Source: Marinicauda algicola (lineage in GTDB: Bacteria; Pseudomonadota; Alphaproteobacteria; Caulobacterales; Maricaulaceae). From it: DNA of 64,000 nucleotides. The stretch covers positions 682,001 through 746,000 of the forward strand of contig NZ_CP071057.1 of assembly GCF_017161425.1 (NCBI RefSeq), read 5' to 3'. Position 1 is the first letter of the stretch; every line of letters begins with the position of its first letter. Below, piece after piece: positions 1-9,771 of this stretch. The notes below the pieces were generated by a model, which was not told where the DNA came from, did no database searches, and was given only the letters and a program-made list of their open reading frames with translations. A program made the translations under genes and the position numbers.

Positions 1-1
1 C

Positions 2-1234
<1,233 letters not shown>

Positions 1235-1249
1235 GAGAGGACAAGAAGA

Positions 1250-2014
1250 ATGCTCAAGATCACCGATCTCCACGCCCGCGTCGAGGCCGAGGAAGGCGAG
1301 GGCAAGCCGATCCTGAAAGGCGTCAGCCTCGAAGTGCCGGCCGGCGAGGTGCATGCCATCATGGGCCCGAACGGGTCGGGCAAGTCGACCCTGTCCTATG
1401 TGATGACCGGCCGGGAAGGCTATGAGGTCACGGACGGCACGGTCGAGTTCCAGGGGGAGGACCTGACCGAGATGGAGCCGGAGGAGCGCGCCGCGCGCGG
1501 CTTCTTCCTCTCCTTCCAGTACCCGGTCGAGATTCCCGGCGTGCCGACGCTGACCTTCCTGAAGGAAGCGGCCAACGCCCAACGTAAGGCGCGCGGCGAG
1601 GCGGAAATTTCCGCCCCTGAGTTCATGAAGGCAGCAAGAGAAAACGCTGCGAAACTCGGCATTTCCAACGACATGTTGAAGCGTCCTGTGAATGTCGGTT
1701 TCTCCGGCGGCGAGAAGAAGCGCATGGAGATTTTTCAGGCGCTCATGCTGGAGCCGAAATTCCTGATCCTCGACGAGACGGACTCCGGGCTGGACATTGA
1801 TGCGCTCAAGGTCGTGGCTGAAGGGGTGAATGCGCTGCGCGATCCGAACCGCGGCATGCTCGTCATCACCCACTATCAGCGCCTTCTGGACTATCTGACC
1901 CCGGACAAGGTCCACATCCTGTCCGACGGCAGAATCGTGAAGAGCGGCGGGCCGGAGCTCGCCCACGAGCTCGAGCGCGAAGGCTATGACAAGTACACGA
2001 GCGAGGCCGCGTAG
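1250..2014 (+). CDS. sufC: SufC, ABC-type ATPase of the SUF complex
   Basis: SufC is the cytoplasmic ATPase that drives conformational change in SufBC2D during Fe-S cluster assembly. The 254-residue length is normal. Walker A is GPNGSGKST at residues 39-47, the ABC signature is SGGEKKRMEI, and Walker B runs into LILDETDSGLD, the SufC variant in which the usual DEP is DET. A conserved His follows in VITHYQR. An AGGACAAGAA stretch precedes the ATG. It ends 3 bp before sufD, so the genes are surely co-transcribed. Confidence 0.97.
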   Translation: MLKITDLHARVEAEEGEGKPILKGVSLEVPAGEVHAIMGPNGSGKSTLSYVMTGREGYEVTDGTVEFQGEDLTEMEPEERAARGFFLSFQYPVEIPGVPTLTFLKEAANAQRKARGEAEISAPEFMKAARENAAKLGISNDMLKRPVNVGFSGGEKKRMEIFQALMLEPKFLILDETDSGLDIDALKVVAEGVNALRDPNRGMLVITHYQRLLDYLTPDKVHILSDGRIVKSGGPELAHELEREGYDKYTSEAA

Positions 2015-2017
2015 GGC

Positions 2018-3139
2018 ATGACCGCAAACGTCAAACTCACGGCCCTGGAGGATGCCTTCCTCGCGCGCCTGCCGCAGGCGTCCGGCGACTGGCGCGCCGA
2101 GCTGAAGGCCCATCTCGAGGAGAAGGGCCTGCCGCACCGGCGCGTAGAGGAATGGAAGTGGACCGATCTCAAGGCCGCGCTCTCGCGCCTGGACGCCGGG
2201 CCGGGAGAGCTCGTGCTCGACGCCTCGCGCGAGGCGGACGCGACGACGCAGTTCGGCGAGAAGGGTCCGCGCGCCGTCATGCCGCGGCTGGCCGCGGCGC
2301 TCGGCGGGGACATCGCGATCTATCGGCTCACATCCGACAGGCCATCCTTGACGCTCGATTTCGCGGCGAAATCGGGTGCCGTGCACAAGACCGTCGTGGT
2401 CGAGGTCGAGGCCGGAACGAAGGCCGATCTGCACGAGGTCTACCGCGTGGACGGCGCGAGCTTTGCCAATCTCTCCCTCCTGATCCGGCTGGGCGAGGGC
2501 GCCTCGCTCGCGCGCACGATCGAGCAGGTGAAGGCCGAGGAGGGCGTCCTCGTGGTCACGTCCGGAGTCGAGCTGGCGCCCGAGGCGAGGTTCACGCAAG
2601 TCACGCTCGGCTTCGGCGCGAGGCTCGCCCGGCTCGAAACCCACGTCACCCATCCCGGCGAGGGGGCACAGGTGAGCCTCAACGGCGCCTATGTGCTCGG
2701 CGAGAGCCTGCATCTCGACCAGACCACGCTCGTGGACCACACCGGCCCGCACGGGGTCACGCGAGAGCTGTTCAAGGGCGCTGCGGCCGGCAGGGCGCGC
2801 GGCGTCTTCCAGGGCAAGATCGCCGTGCAGCGCCCGGCCCAGAAGACCGATGCGGAGATGCAGCATCGCGGCATGCTGCTCACCGAAGGCGCGGAGATCG
2901 ACGCCAAGCCGGAGCTGGAGATCTACGCCGACGACGTGGTCTGCGCGCACGGCAATGCGCTCGGCACGATCGACGAGGATGCGCTCTTCTACATGCGCCA
3001 GCGCGGCCTTTCAGAAGCACAGGCGCGCGCGGTGCTCACCGAGAGCTTCCTTGCCGAACCGCTCGGACAGATCGCCGACGAGGCACGCGCCGAGGACTTC
3101 GCCGAAAAGCTGCGCGCGCGGCTGAGGGAGCTGGCATGA
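2018..3139 (+). CDS. sufD: SufD, Fe-S assembly complex subunit
   Basis: SufD is the SufB paralogue that completes SufBC2D and is linked to iron acquisition for cluster assembly. The 373-residue protein has a variable N-terminal half and a conserved C-terminal beta-helix part with KTDAEMQHRGMLL, CAHGNALGTIDEDALFYMRQRGL and a C-terminal SFL segment, all typical of SufD. Its stop codon overlaps the sufS start (ATGA at 3136-3139), which indicates translational coupling. Confidence 0.95.
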   Translation: MTANVKLTALEDAFLARLPQASGDWRAELKAHLEEKGLPHRRVEEWKWTDLKAALSRLDAGPGELVLDASREADATTQFGEKGPRAVMPRLAAALGGDIAIYRLTSDRPSLTLDFAAKSGAVHKTVVVEVEAGTKADLHEVYRVDGASFANLSLLIRLGEGASLARTIEQVKAEEGVLVVTSGVELAPEARFTQVTLGFGARLARLETHVTHPGEGAQVSLNGAYVLGESLHLDQTTLVDHTGPHGVTRELFKGAAAGRARGVFQGKIAVQRPAQKTDAEMQHRGMLLTEGAEIDAKPELEIYADDVVCAHGNALGTIDEDALFYMRQRGLSEAQARAVLTESFLAEPLGQIADEARAEDFAEKLRARLRELA

Positions 3140-4377
3140 CCGTCATGACCAAACCGCAGGCCGCCTTCGATCCGCACGGCGTTCGCAGCGAGTTCCCGAT
3201 CCTCTCGCGCGAGGTCAACGGCAGGCCGCTGGTCTATCTCGACAGCGCGGCCTCGGCCCAGAAGCCCGAAGCGGTGATCGAGGCGGTCGCGAACGTCTGG
3301 CGCCACTCCTACGCCAACGTGCACCGGGGCCTTCACACCCTCGCCAACGAGGCCACCGCCGCCTTCGAGACCGCACGCGGCAAGGTCGCGGCGTTCCTGG
3401 GCGCGGAGCGGCAGGAACAGATCGTGCTCACCAAGGGTGCGACCGAGGCGATCAACCTCGTCGCCAGCGCCATAGGTCAGGAGATCGGGGAGGGCGACGA
3501 GATCATCCTCTCCCAGATGGAGCACCACTCCAACATCGTGCCCTGGCACTTCCTGCGCGAGCGCAAGGGCGCCGTGATCAGATGGGTGCCGGTCCTGGAG
3601 GACGGTTCGCTCGATCTCGAGGCCTACGAGGCCCTGTTCTCCGAGCGCACGAAGTTCGTGAGCCTCGTGCACATGTCCAACGTGCTCGGCACGGTTAACC
3701 CGGCCCGCCGGCTGGTCGAGATCGCGCACCGCAACGACGTGCCGATCCTTCTGGACGGCTCGCAGTCGGCGGTGCACATGCGCCTCGACGTTTCGGACAT
3801 CGGTGCGGATTTCTTCGTCTTCACCGGCCACAAGCTCTACGGGCCGAACGGGGTCGGCGCGCTCTATGCGAGCGGCGACTGGCTCGACCGGCTCGCCCCC
3901 TACCAGGGCGGAGGGGAGATGATCGCAGAGGTGAGCGAGGACGGCGTCGTCTATGCCGACGTTCCCCACAAGTTCGAGGCCGGAACCCCCGCGATCGCCG
4001 AGGTGATCGGCCTCGGCGCGGCCATCGACTGGCTTTCCGGTCTGGATCGCGCGGCGGTCCATGCGCACGAACACGCGCTGCTGGACCGGGCGACGGCGGC
4101 GATCTCGCAGCTGGGCGGGGTGCGCATTCTCGGCACCACGCAGGACAAGGGCGCCATCCTCTCCTTCGTGATGGAGAACGCCCACGCCCACGATCTCGCC
4201 CAGCTGATGGACAAGTACGGCGTGGCGGTGCGCGCCGGCCATCACTGCGCCCATCCGCTGATGAAGCGCTATGGCGTCGCCGCGACGGTGCGCGCGAGTT
4301 TCGCCCTCTACAACACGCCCGAGGAGGTGGATGCCTTCATCGCGGCGTTGAACAAGGCCAGGAGCTTCCTCATCTAG
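3136..4377 (+). CDS. sufS: SufS, cysteine desulfurase
   Basis: SufS is a PLP-dependent group II cysteine desulfurase. It takes sulfur from cysteine as a persulfide and passes it to the SUF scaffold. The protein is 413 residues. The PLP lysine is K233 in FTGHKLYGPNG, the substrate-binding segment is HHSNIVPW, and the catalytic Cys is C371 in RAGHHCAHP. The start is the ATG that overlaps the sufD stop; a second ATG lies four codons later. No sufE or sufU gene lies in the visible part of the operon, so the sulfur acceptor must be elsewhere or outside the window. Confidence 0.96.
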   Translation: MTVMTKPQAAFDPHGVRSEFPILSREVNGRPLVYLDSAASAQKPEAVIEAVANVWRHSYANVHRGLHTLANEATAAFETARGKVAAFLGAERQEQIVLTKGATEAINLVASAIGQEIGEGDEIILSQMEHHSNIVPWHFLRERKGAVIRWVPVLEDGSLDLEAYEALFSERTKFVSLVHMSNVLGTVNPARRLVEIAHRNDVPILLDGSQSAVHMRLDVSDIGADFFVFTGHKLYGPNGVGALYASGDWLDRLAPYQGGGEMIAEVSEDGVVYADVPHKFEAGTPAIAEVIGLGAAIDWLSGLDRAAVHAHEHALLDRATAAISQLGGVRILGTTQDKGAILSFVMENAHAHDLAQLMDKYGVAVRAGHHCAHPLMKRYGVAATVRASFALYNTPEEVDAFIAALNKARSFLI

Positions 4378-4388
4378 AGGAGCAAGGA

Positions 4389-4820
4389 ATGATGATGGAC
4401 GACCAGAGACCCGCCCGCGACGTGATCGATCTCTCCGGCCCCGAGCCGGAGGCTGCACACGTGCGCGAAGAGGCCAGGCCCGAAGCGGCGGAGAGCGCGA
4501 TTCCCGCCGATGAGATCGCGCGCATCACCGACGAGGTCGTCGCGGCGCTGAAGACCGTCTACGATCCGGAGATCCCGGTCGACATCTACGAGCTCGGCCT
4601 CATCTACAAGGTCGATCTCGAACCGGACTACACGCTGAAGATCGAGATGACGCTGACCGCGCCGGGCTGCCCGGTCGCCGGCGAGATGCCGGGCTGGGTG
4701 AAGGAGGCCGCCGAGACGGTGAAGGGCGTCAAGCGCGCCGACGTCACGCTGACCTTCGATCCGCCCTGGTCGCCCGATCAGATGTCCGACGAAGCCCGCC
4801 TGCAGCTGAACATGCTCTAG
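4389..4820 (+). CDS. sufT: SufT-type DUF59 protein, Fe-S maturation factor
   Basis: This 143-residue protein consists of a poorly conserved acidic N-terminus of about 50 residues and a DUF59 (MIP18/PaaD-like) domain. The domain carries VYDPEIPVDIYELGLIY and the Cys-containing TLTAPGCPVAGEMP motif. Family knowledge places SufT in maturation of Fe-S proteins, particularly under high Fe-S demand. It sits between sufS and sufA, 11 bp from each, which supports membership of the SUF operon. Two adjacent ATG codons (4389 and 4392) make the exact start uncertain by one codon. Confidence 0.93.
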   Translation: MMMDDQRPARDVIDLSGPEPEAAHVREEARPEAAESAIPADEIARITDEVVAALKTVYDPEIPVDIYELGLIYKVDLEPDYTLKIEMTLTAPGCPVAGEMPGWVKEAAETVKGVKRADVTLTFDPPWSPDQMSDEARLQLNML

Positions 4821-4831
4821 GAGACACCCCG

Positions 4832-5191
4832 ATGAGCCGTCCCAGACCCAAGGCCGTGACCCTCACCGATGCCGCTGCCGAGCGCGTGAAGGCGCTCATG
4901 GAGCGCTCCGGCAAGGGCTATCTGCGCGTCGGCGTGAAGAATGGCGGCTGCGCGGGCATGGAATACGTCATGGACTATGTCGAGGCCCCCGAGCCGCTCG
5001 ACGAGCGCGTCGAGGACAAGGGCGTGGAGATCGTGATCGAATCGAAAGCCCTGCTGTTCCTGCTGGGCGCGCAGATCGACTACGAGACCACCGCGCTGCA
5101 TTCGAAATTCGTGTTCCGCAATCCCAACGAAACCGATGCCTGCGGCTGTGGCGAGAGCGTCACTCTGGTTCCCGCTCAACTGCAGGAATAA
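4832..5191 (+). CDS. sufA: SufA / A-type iron-sulfur carrier
   Basis: This is an A-type carrier of the HesB/IscA family that receives Fe-S clusters from SufBCD and delivers them to target proteins. The 119-residue length is normal. The three conserved cysteines are C40 in NGGCAG and C104 and C106 in ACGCGES. It is the last gene of the SUF run; a longer gap and an unrelated gene follow. A GGAGA ribosome site sits just upstream. Confidence 0.95.
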   Translation: MSRPRPKAVTLTDAAAERVKALMERSGKGYLRVGVKNGGCAGMEYVMDYVEAPEPLDERVEDKGVEIVIESKALLFLLGAQIDYETTALHSKFVFRNPNETDACGCGESVTLVPAQLQE

Positions 5192-5259
5192 TCAGCGTGC
5201 TTGCCGCGCTGCGCGCGCTGTGATGGTTTAGCCGGCCATCCCGATTGCCGGAGCCGATC

Positions 5260-5865
5260 ATGCGCCTGTTCTACTCCCCGACCTCGCCCTATGCCCGCAA
5301 ATGCCGGGCCCTGGTCCTCGAAAAGGGGCTGGAGACGAAGGTGCATTTCGTGGAGGCGGTGCCGTTCGAGGATCCCGGCGAGCTGCACGCGGCGAACCCG
5401 CTGGGCAAGGTTCCGGCGCTGGCCCGCGAGGGGCGCCCGTCCATCATCGGCTCGCCCCAGATCTGCGAATATCTCGACACGCTCAACGACGAGCTCTGGA
5501 TCCCGGCGCGCGGGGAGAGCCGCGTCCTGGTGCTGCGCCAGCAGGCCATCGCCGACGGGCTGATGGACATCACGGTCGGCCGGCGCATCGAGATGAACCG
5601 CGACGCCAGCCTGCGCTATCCCTTCTGGCAGGAGCGCTGGGAGAAGGCGATCGCGCGCACCGTCGACGTGCTGGAGGCCGAGCGCGGCCAGTTCGAGCGC
5701 AGCGTCGATCTCGGCGCGCTCTCGGTCGCGGTGGCGCTGGGCTATCTCGATCTCAGATATCCCGAGTTCGACTGGCGCGCGCGCGCGCCGGGCCTCGCGG
5801 GCTTCGCCGAGAAATGGTTCGGGCGCGAGAGTTTCGTGGAGACCGCGCCGCCCGCGGGCAAGTGA
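5260..5865 (+). CDS. Glutathione S-transferase family protein
   Basis: The 201-residue protein has an N-terminal thioredoxin-fold GST domain beginning MRLFYSPTSPYARKCR. The SPYARK segment is where GSTs bind glutathione, and NPLGKVPAL carries the cis-proline. A helical C-terminal domain follows. ATG 5260 has GGAG 6 bases upstream; an in-frame TTG at 5245 would add five residues and is less likely. The substrate cannot be inferred. Its stop overlaps the start of the next gene, so the two are probably co-expressed. Confidence 0.9.
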   Translation: MRLFYSPTSPYARKCRALVLEKGLETKVHFVEAVPFEDPGELHAANPLGKVPALAREGRPSIIGSPQICEYLDTLNDELWIPARGESRVLVLRQQAIADGLMDITVGRRIEMNRDASLRYPFWQERWEKAIARTVDVLEAERGQFERSVDLGALSVAVALGYLDLRYPEFDWRARAPGLAGFAEKWFGRESFVETAPPAGK

Positions 5866-6224
5866 TGGCGGTCTCCGGGGAGTACCTCGAGTTCGCCTGC
5901 GAGCTTCTCGCCGTCATCGGCCCTGTGCGGGCGCGCAGGATGTTCGGCGGGGCCGGGCTCTATGCCGATGACGTCATGTTCGCCCTGATCGCGGACGACC
6001 AGATCTACATCAAGGTCGACGATGCGCTCGCCGCCGATCTGGAGCCGGAAGGGTCGGGCCCCTTCATCTACGAGCGCGAGGGCGCAGAGCCGGTGGCGAT
6101 GGGCTATTGGCGCCTGCCCGAAGCCGCGCTCGACGATCCGGACGAAGCCAGGCGCTGGGCGCGCCGCGCCCTCGACGTCGCGCTCACAGCGAAGGTGTCA
6201 CGCCGCCCGCGCCGGAAGAGGTGA
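5865..6224 (+). CDS. TfoX N-terminal domain protein
   Basis: This 119-residue protein resembles the TfoX N-terminal domain. It has the ARRMFGGAGLYADDVMFAL segment and the IYIKVDD strand, then a short region ending in basic residues. TfoX in gammaproteobacteria controls competence, but short stand-alone proteins of this domain are common in alphaproteobacteria and their function is unknown. The ATG overlaps the upstream stop by one base (TGATG), indicating coupling. Its last 41 bases overlap the convergent membrane protein gene. Confidence 0.85.
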   Translation: MAVSGEYLEFACELLAVIGPVRARRMFGGAGLYADDVMFALIADDQIYIKVDDALAADLEPEGSGPFIYEREGAEPVAMGYWRLPEAALDDPDEARRWARRALDVALTAKVSRRPRRKR

Positions 6225-6915
6225 GGCGGCGTTCGGCGCGTATGCCGCAAACCCAGGTGATCAGCACGATCAGGGCGAACAGCACGCCGGACATGGCCGA
6301 CCATGGCTGCGGACCGAAGAAGGCGAGCGCGATGACGAGCCCCGTGATCGCGACGATTCCCAATGCCACCTCGATCTCGTACCGGGTGTAGCTGCGTTCG
6401 CGCGAGTTCAGGTCGATCGCCGCGCCCATGCGCAGAGCGTGGGCGTAGAGCAGGGCGAAGATGACCTGCACGCCGATGTAGAAGCTGCCGAAGATCAGGT
6501 AGAGATACTTGACCTGGCCGAAGCTCAGCACCGGGTTCGCGCCCGTCTGCTCATAACCGCCAGTATAGAATGTGACCACGAAATCGGCCATCAAACGCAG
6601 CGGATAGACGAAGACGAGGATCAGAAGGAGCAGAACGGAATTGAGGAAGACCGTGTAAGCATCCTCGATTTCGTAGCGCCTGAAGAAGGCATGATGGGTA
6701 TGCCAGATCGTCAGGATCAGCGCGAAGCAGGCTGCGAATGCGATGGCGTCGCGCCACAGGTCGGCGAGGTCGGCGAAGGAGGTGGGAATGCTCTGCGCCG
6801 CCGCGAAGCTCAGTACGAGCGCGAACACGATGTCGGAGAGATTCTCGACGCGCGAGACATTCGGGCTGCGCCAGCGAAAATTCCGCTCGCCGCGAAGCAG
6901 TGACTTTCGGGCCAT
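6184..6915 (-). CDS. TMEM175/DUF1211-like membrane protein
   Basis: This 243-residue protein has about six hydrophobic segments. Near the N-terminus it has RVENLSDIVFALVLSF, which resembles the R-x-x-F-S-D motif of TMEM175 potassium channels, although the Phe is Leu here. A WHTHHAFFRRYE motif follows, also usual in DUF1211. A channel role is inferred only from the family. Of two in-frame ATGs (6921 and 6915), the second has GGAGG at good spacing and is preferred. The 3' end overlaps the convergent TfoX-domain gene by 41 bp. Confidence 0.8.
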   Translation of the reverse strand: MARKSLLRGERNFRWRSPNVSRVENLSDIVFALVLSFAAAQSIPTSFADLADLWRDAIAFAACFALILTIWHTHHAFFRRYEIEDAYTVFLNSVLLLLILVFVYPLRLMADFVVTFYTGGYEQTGANPVLSFGQVKYLYLIFGSFYIGVQVIFALLYAHALRMGAAIDLNSRERSYTRYEIEVALGIVAITGLVIALAFFGPQPWSAMSGVLFALIVLITWVCGIRAERRLTSSGAGGVTPSL

Positions 6916-6973
6916 GGCCATCCTCCCCAGGCGAGGAGACTAGGCCCGGCCCTTCGCGGTGTTAAGTCGAATG

Positions 6974-8035
6974 CTATGCGGCAGCCACGCCGCCTTCGGC
7001 GCCCGGCGTGTCGGCATCGACCGTGATCCGGTTCCTGCCCGACTGCTTGGACTTGTAGAGGTTTGTATCGCAGCGCTCGATCAGGGACTCGATCGATTCC
7101 CCGGTGTGATATTCCGAGACGCCGAGCGACACGGTGATATGGCCGAGATCCTCGTTGGTCGATTTGCGCAACAGGCGCTTGCTCTCGACCGTGGAGCGGA
7201 CCTTTTCCGCGATGGTGCGCGCCTCGTCGAGATCGGTCCCCGGAAGGACGACGCCGAACTCCTCGCCGCCATAGCGCGAGACCACGTGATAATCCTTGGA
7301 GAACCGGCACAGGCAGGCCGCCACGAAGCGGATGATCTGGTCGCCCGTCTGGTGGCCCCAGGTGTCGTTGAAGCGCTTGAAATGGTCGATGTCGCACAGG
7401 ATGAGGGAGAAGTCCTCGCCCTGCAGCTCGGCCGCGCGGCGCGCCTTGCGCATCGCCTCGTCGAAGCGCTTGCGGTTGGCCACGCCGGTCAGCGCGTCGG
7501 TCATCGCCTCCTCGCGCACCTTTTCCAGATTGTGGCGCAGCTGGTCGACCTCGTGCGTGGTCTCCTGCAGGCGCTTTTCCAGGTCGCGGGACCGGCGCTG
7601 CATGCGCGCGGTGGCCTGGACCAGGCCTTCCACCATCTTCTTGAAGGTCGCGGCGTCGGTGGCCTTGTCGAGCTGGCCGCTCGCCCCGGCGAGGGCCTCG
7701 CCATAGGCCGCGGTGTCGCGTTCGGCGGCTTCGAGCGTCTTCACCACCGCGCCGAGTTCCCGGCTCATCGCGCCGCCGGTGTCGAGCACGGCGTCCTGGA
7801 TGCGACGGAAGGTGAAGAAGCGGTCGTAGAGTTCGTCGCAGAACTCCTCGTCGATGGGGCCACCCCGGTCGATCTGCTTCTGCAGGGCTTCGCAGAGCTC
7901 GGGAATGGAATCGGACGCGTAGGCGATCCAGACCGAATAGTTTTGCGGTGTCGGGGCGATGTCGTGAGTGGACATCAGCTCGAGCGCCTTCTGCGCCAGG
8001 GTGATGCCCTCAGATGTGTGCAGCCTGCCGTTCAC
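6974..8035 (-). CDS. GGDEF diguanylate cyclase
   Basis: The 353-residue protein has an N-terminal helical region of about 170 residues with coiled-coil character, then a GGDEF domain. The active-site loop reads RYGGEEFGVV, an active-type GGEEF. The allosteric RxxD site normally found just before it is not preserved (the segment is RFSKD). It should therefore make cyclic di-GMP from GTP, possibly without product inhibition. No membrane segment or EAL domain is seen. The N-terminus begins MNGRLHTSEGITLAQKAL, and no known sensory domain is recognised. Confidence 0.92.
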   Translation of the reverse strand: MNGRLHTSEGITLAQKALELMSTHDIAPTPQNYSVWIAYASDSIPELCEALQKQIDRGGPIDEEFCDELYDRFFTFRRIQDAVLDTGGAMSRELGAVVKTLEAAERDTAAYGEALAGASGQLDKATDAATFKKMVEGLVQATARMQRRSRDLEKRLQETTHEVDQLRHNLEKVREEAMTDALTGVANRKRFDEAMRKARRAAELQGEDFSLILCDIDHFKRFNDTWGHQTGDQIIRFVAACLCRFSKDYHVVSRYGGEEFGVVLPGTDLDEARTIAEKVRSTVESKRLLRKSTNEDLGHITVSLGVSEYHTGESIESLIERCDTNLYKSKQSGRNRITVDADTPGAEGGVAAA

Positions 8036-8154
8036 GTGTCCATCCCCGTCTCAGTGCATCCGCGGCGTTCGACCGAGAGTGCGTTTCATGAGACCGAGCG
8101 TTAGCCGGGAGATGGAAAGATGAGGTAAACGGCGGTTATTTTTTTTTGGCGCGG

Positions 8155-9606
8155 TCAGCGCAGCGCGGACCTCAGCAGGAATTCCGGCACGTGATCGCCG
8201 AACCCCACGGCGGTCTGCGCCGCGTCGCGGGCCTCTTCGGTTTCCGCGCGGCGCTCGGGGCGGCGCTCCTCGCGGGGCTCCTCCCGGCGCTCGCCGCGGC
8301 CTTCGCCACGGCGGCGTCCACCGCGCGACCGGCGCTTGCCGTTCTCGCGGGGCTTTTCCCGTTCGCGCGGCTCGGCTTCGGGTTCGGGCCGGGCTTCCGG
8401 CGCTTCGGCCTGTTGCGCCTTTTCGGGCTTCTCGGACTCTTCCGGCTTGTGGCTCTTGTCCGACTTCGCCTTCGCCGGCTTGCCGCCGAGATCGAGTTCC
8501 TCGGGCATCTTGCCGATCAGCTTGACGATGGCGTCGAGCGCCTTCTTGTCCTCCGGCGTGATGATGGTCACCGCCTCGCCCTTGAGGCCTGCGCGACCGG
8601 TACGGCCGATCCGGTGGACATAGTCGTCGGCATTGCGGGAGACGTCATAGTTGAAGACGTGGCTGACCGCCGGGATGTCGAGGCCGCGTGCCGCGACGTC
8701 CGAGGCCACGAGCAGGCGCACCTCGCCGGATTTGAAGTCGGCCAGCGTCTTGGTGCGCTGGGACTGTTCGAGATCGCCGTGGATGGGCGCGGCGGAAAAG
8801 CCGTGGCGCTGCAGCGAGCGCGCGACGATGTCCACGTCCCGCTTGCGGTTGCAGAACACGATGCCGTTCTTCACGCCCTCGCGCTCGATCGCCTTGCGCA
8901 GCGCATCGCGCTTGGCCGCCGGGCTCTTGTCGGAGATGCGCACGATGTACTGGGTGATCGTCTCGGCGGTCTGGGCCGGACGGGCGACCTCGATGCGTTC
9001 GGGATCCTTCAGGAAGGTGTTCACCAGCCGGGTGATCTCGTCGGGCATGGTGGCCGAGAAGAACAGCGTCTGCCGGCGTGGCGGCAGGAGCTTGAGGATC
9101 CGCTCGATGTCCGGGATGAAGCCCATGTCCAGCATGCGGTCGGCCTCGTCGATGACGAGGATGTCCACGCCGGTCAGCAGCAGCTTGCCGCGCTCGAACT
9201 GGTCGAGCAGGCGGCCGGGCGTCGCGATCAGCACGTCCGCGCCCTGGTCGAGGATCTTGTCCTGCGGCCCGAAGGCGACGCCGCCGATCAGGAGCGCCAT
9301 CGTCAGCTTGTGGTTCTTCGCGTAGGTCTCGAAATTCTCCGCCACCTGCGCGGCCAGTTCGCGCGTCGGGCAGATGATGAGCGAGCGCGGCATGCGCGCG
9401 CGCGCCCGCCCGCGCGAAAGGCGCTCGATCATGGGCAGGACGAAGGAGGCCGTCTTGCCGGTGCCGGTCTGGGCAATGCCCAGCACGTCGCGCCCGGACA
9501 GGGCGACCGGAATGGCCTTGGCCTGGATCGGCGTCGGCGTCTCGTAGCCGGCATCCTTGACGGCTGAAAGAAGTGTGGGGCCCAGCCCCAGATCGTCGAA
9601 GGTCAT
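8155..9606 (-). CDS. rhlE: DEAD-box RNA helicase, RhlE-like
   Basis: ATP-dependent RNA helicase acting in RNA remodelling or decay. The preferred start MTFDDLGLGP gives 483 residues; an upstream in-frame ATG at 9678 would add 24 unconserved residues. In order: Q-motif region TPTPIQAKAIP, Walker A AQTGTGKTAS, PTRELAAQ, DEAD box VIDEADRMLDMGF, SAT in FFSATMP, ARGLDIP and HRIGRTGR. A long C-terminal tail of about 110 residues is rich in Arg, Glu and Lys and low in complexity, as in many RhlE-like helicases where it binds RNA. RhlE rather than another DEAD paralogue is my best match. Confidence 0.93.
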   Translation of the reverse strand: MTFDDLGLGPTLLSAVKDAGYETPTPIQAKAIPVALSGRDVLGIAQTGTGKTASFVLPMIERLSRGRARARMPRSLIICPTRELAAQVAENFETYAKNHKLTMALLIGGVAFGPQDKILDQGADVLIATPGRLLDQFERGKLLLTGVDILVIDEADRMLDMGFIPDIERILKLLPPRRQTLFFSATMPDEITRLVNTFLKDPERIEVARPAQTAETITQYIVRISDKSPAAKRDALRKAIEREGVKNGIVFCNRKRDVDIVARSLQRHGFSAAPIHGDLEQSQRTKTLADFKSGEVRLLVASDVAARGLDIPAVSHVFNYDVSRNADDYVHRIGRTGRAGLKGEAVTIITPEDKKALDAIVKLIGKMPEELDLGGKPAKAKSDKSHKPEESEKPEKAQQAEAPEARPEPEAEPREREKPRENGKRRSRGGRRRGEGRGERREEPREERRPERRAETEEARDAAQTAVGFGDHVPEFLLRSALR

Positions 9607-9707
9607 GCGCCTCGCTTGTAATCGCCCAGGATTTGCAGTTTGGGGGCGGAATAGACCCGAGGAATCCCTTGATTCCATGTCAGGTCTTCGTGCGGCGCGA
9701 ACATAGA

Positions 9708-9739
9708 GGCCCGGCTCGCGCTGTCAACGCGGCCGGGCC
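9708..9739. terminator. Inverted repeat, possible terminator of the amidohydrolase pair
   Basis: GGCCCGGC at 9708-9715 pairs perfectly with GCCGGGCC at 9732-9739 across a 16-base loop. It lies downstream of the leftward amidohydrolase genes and upstream of the helicase gene. There is no clear T-run, so it may be a weak or factor-assisted terminator, or only a GC-rich inverted repeat. Confidence 0.3.
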
Positions 9740-9771
9740 GTTGAGTGGTGCGGTAAAGACACCGCTGTGAC

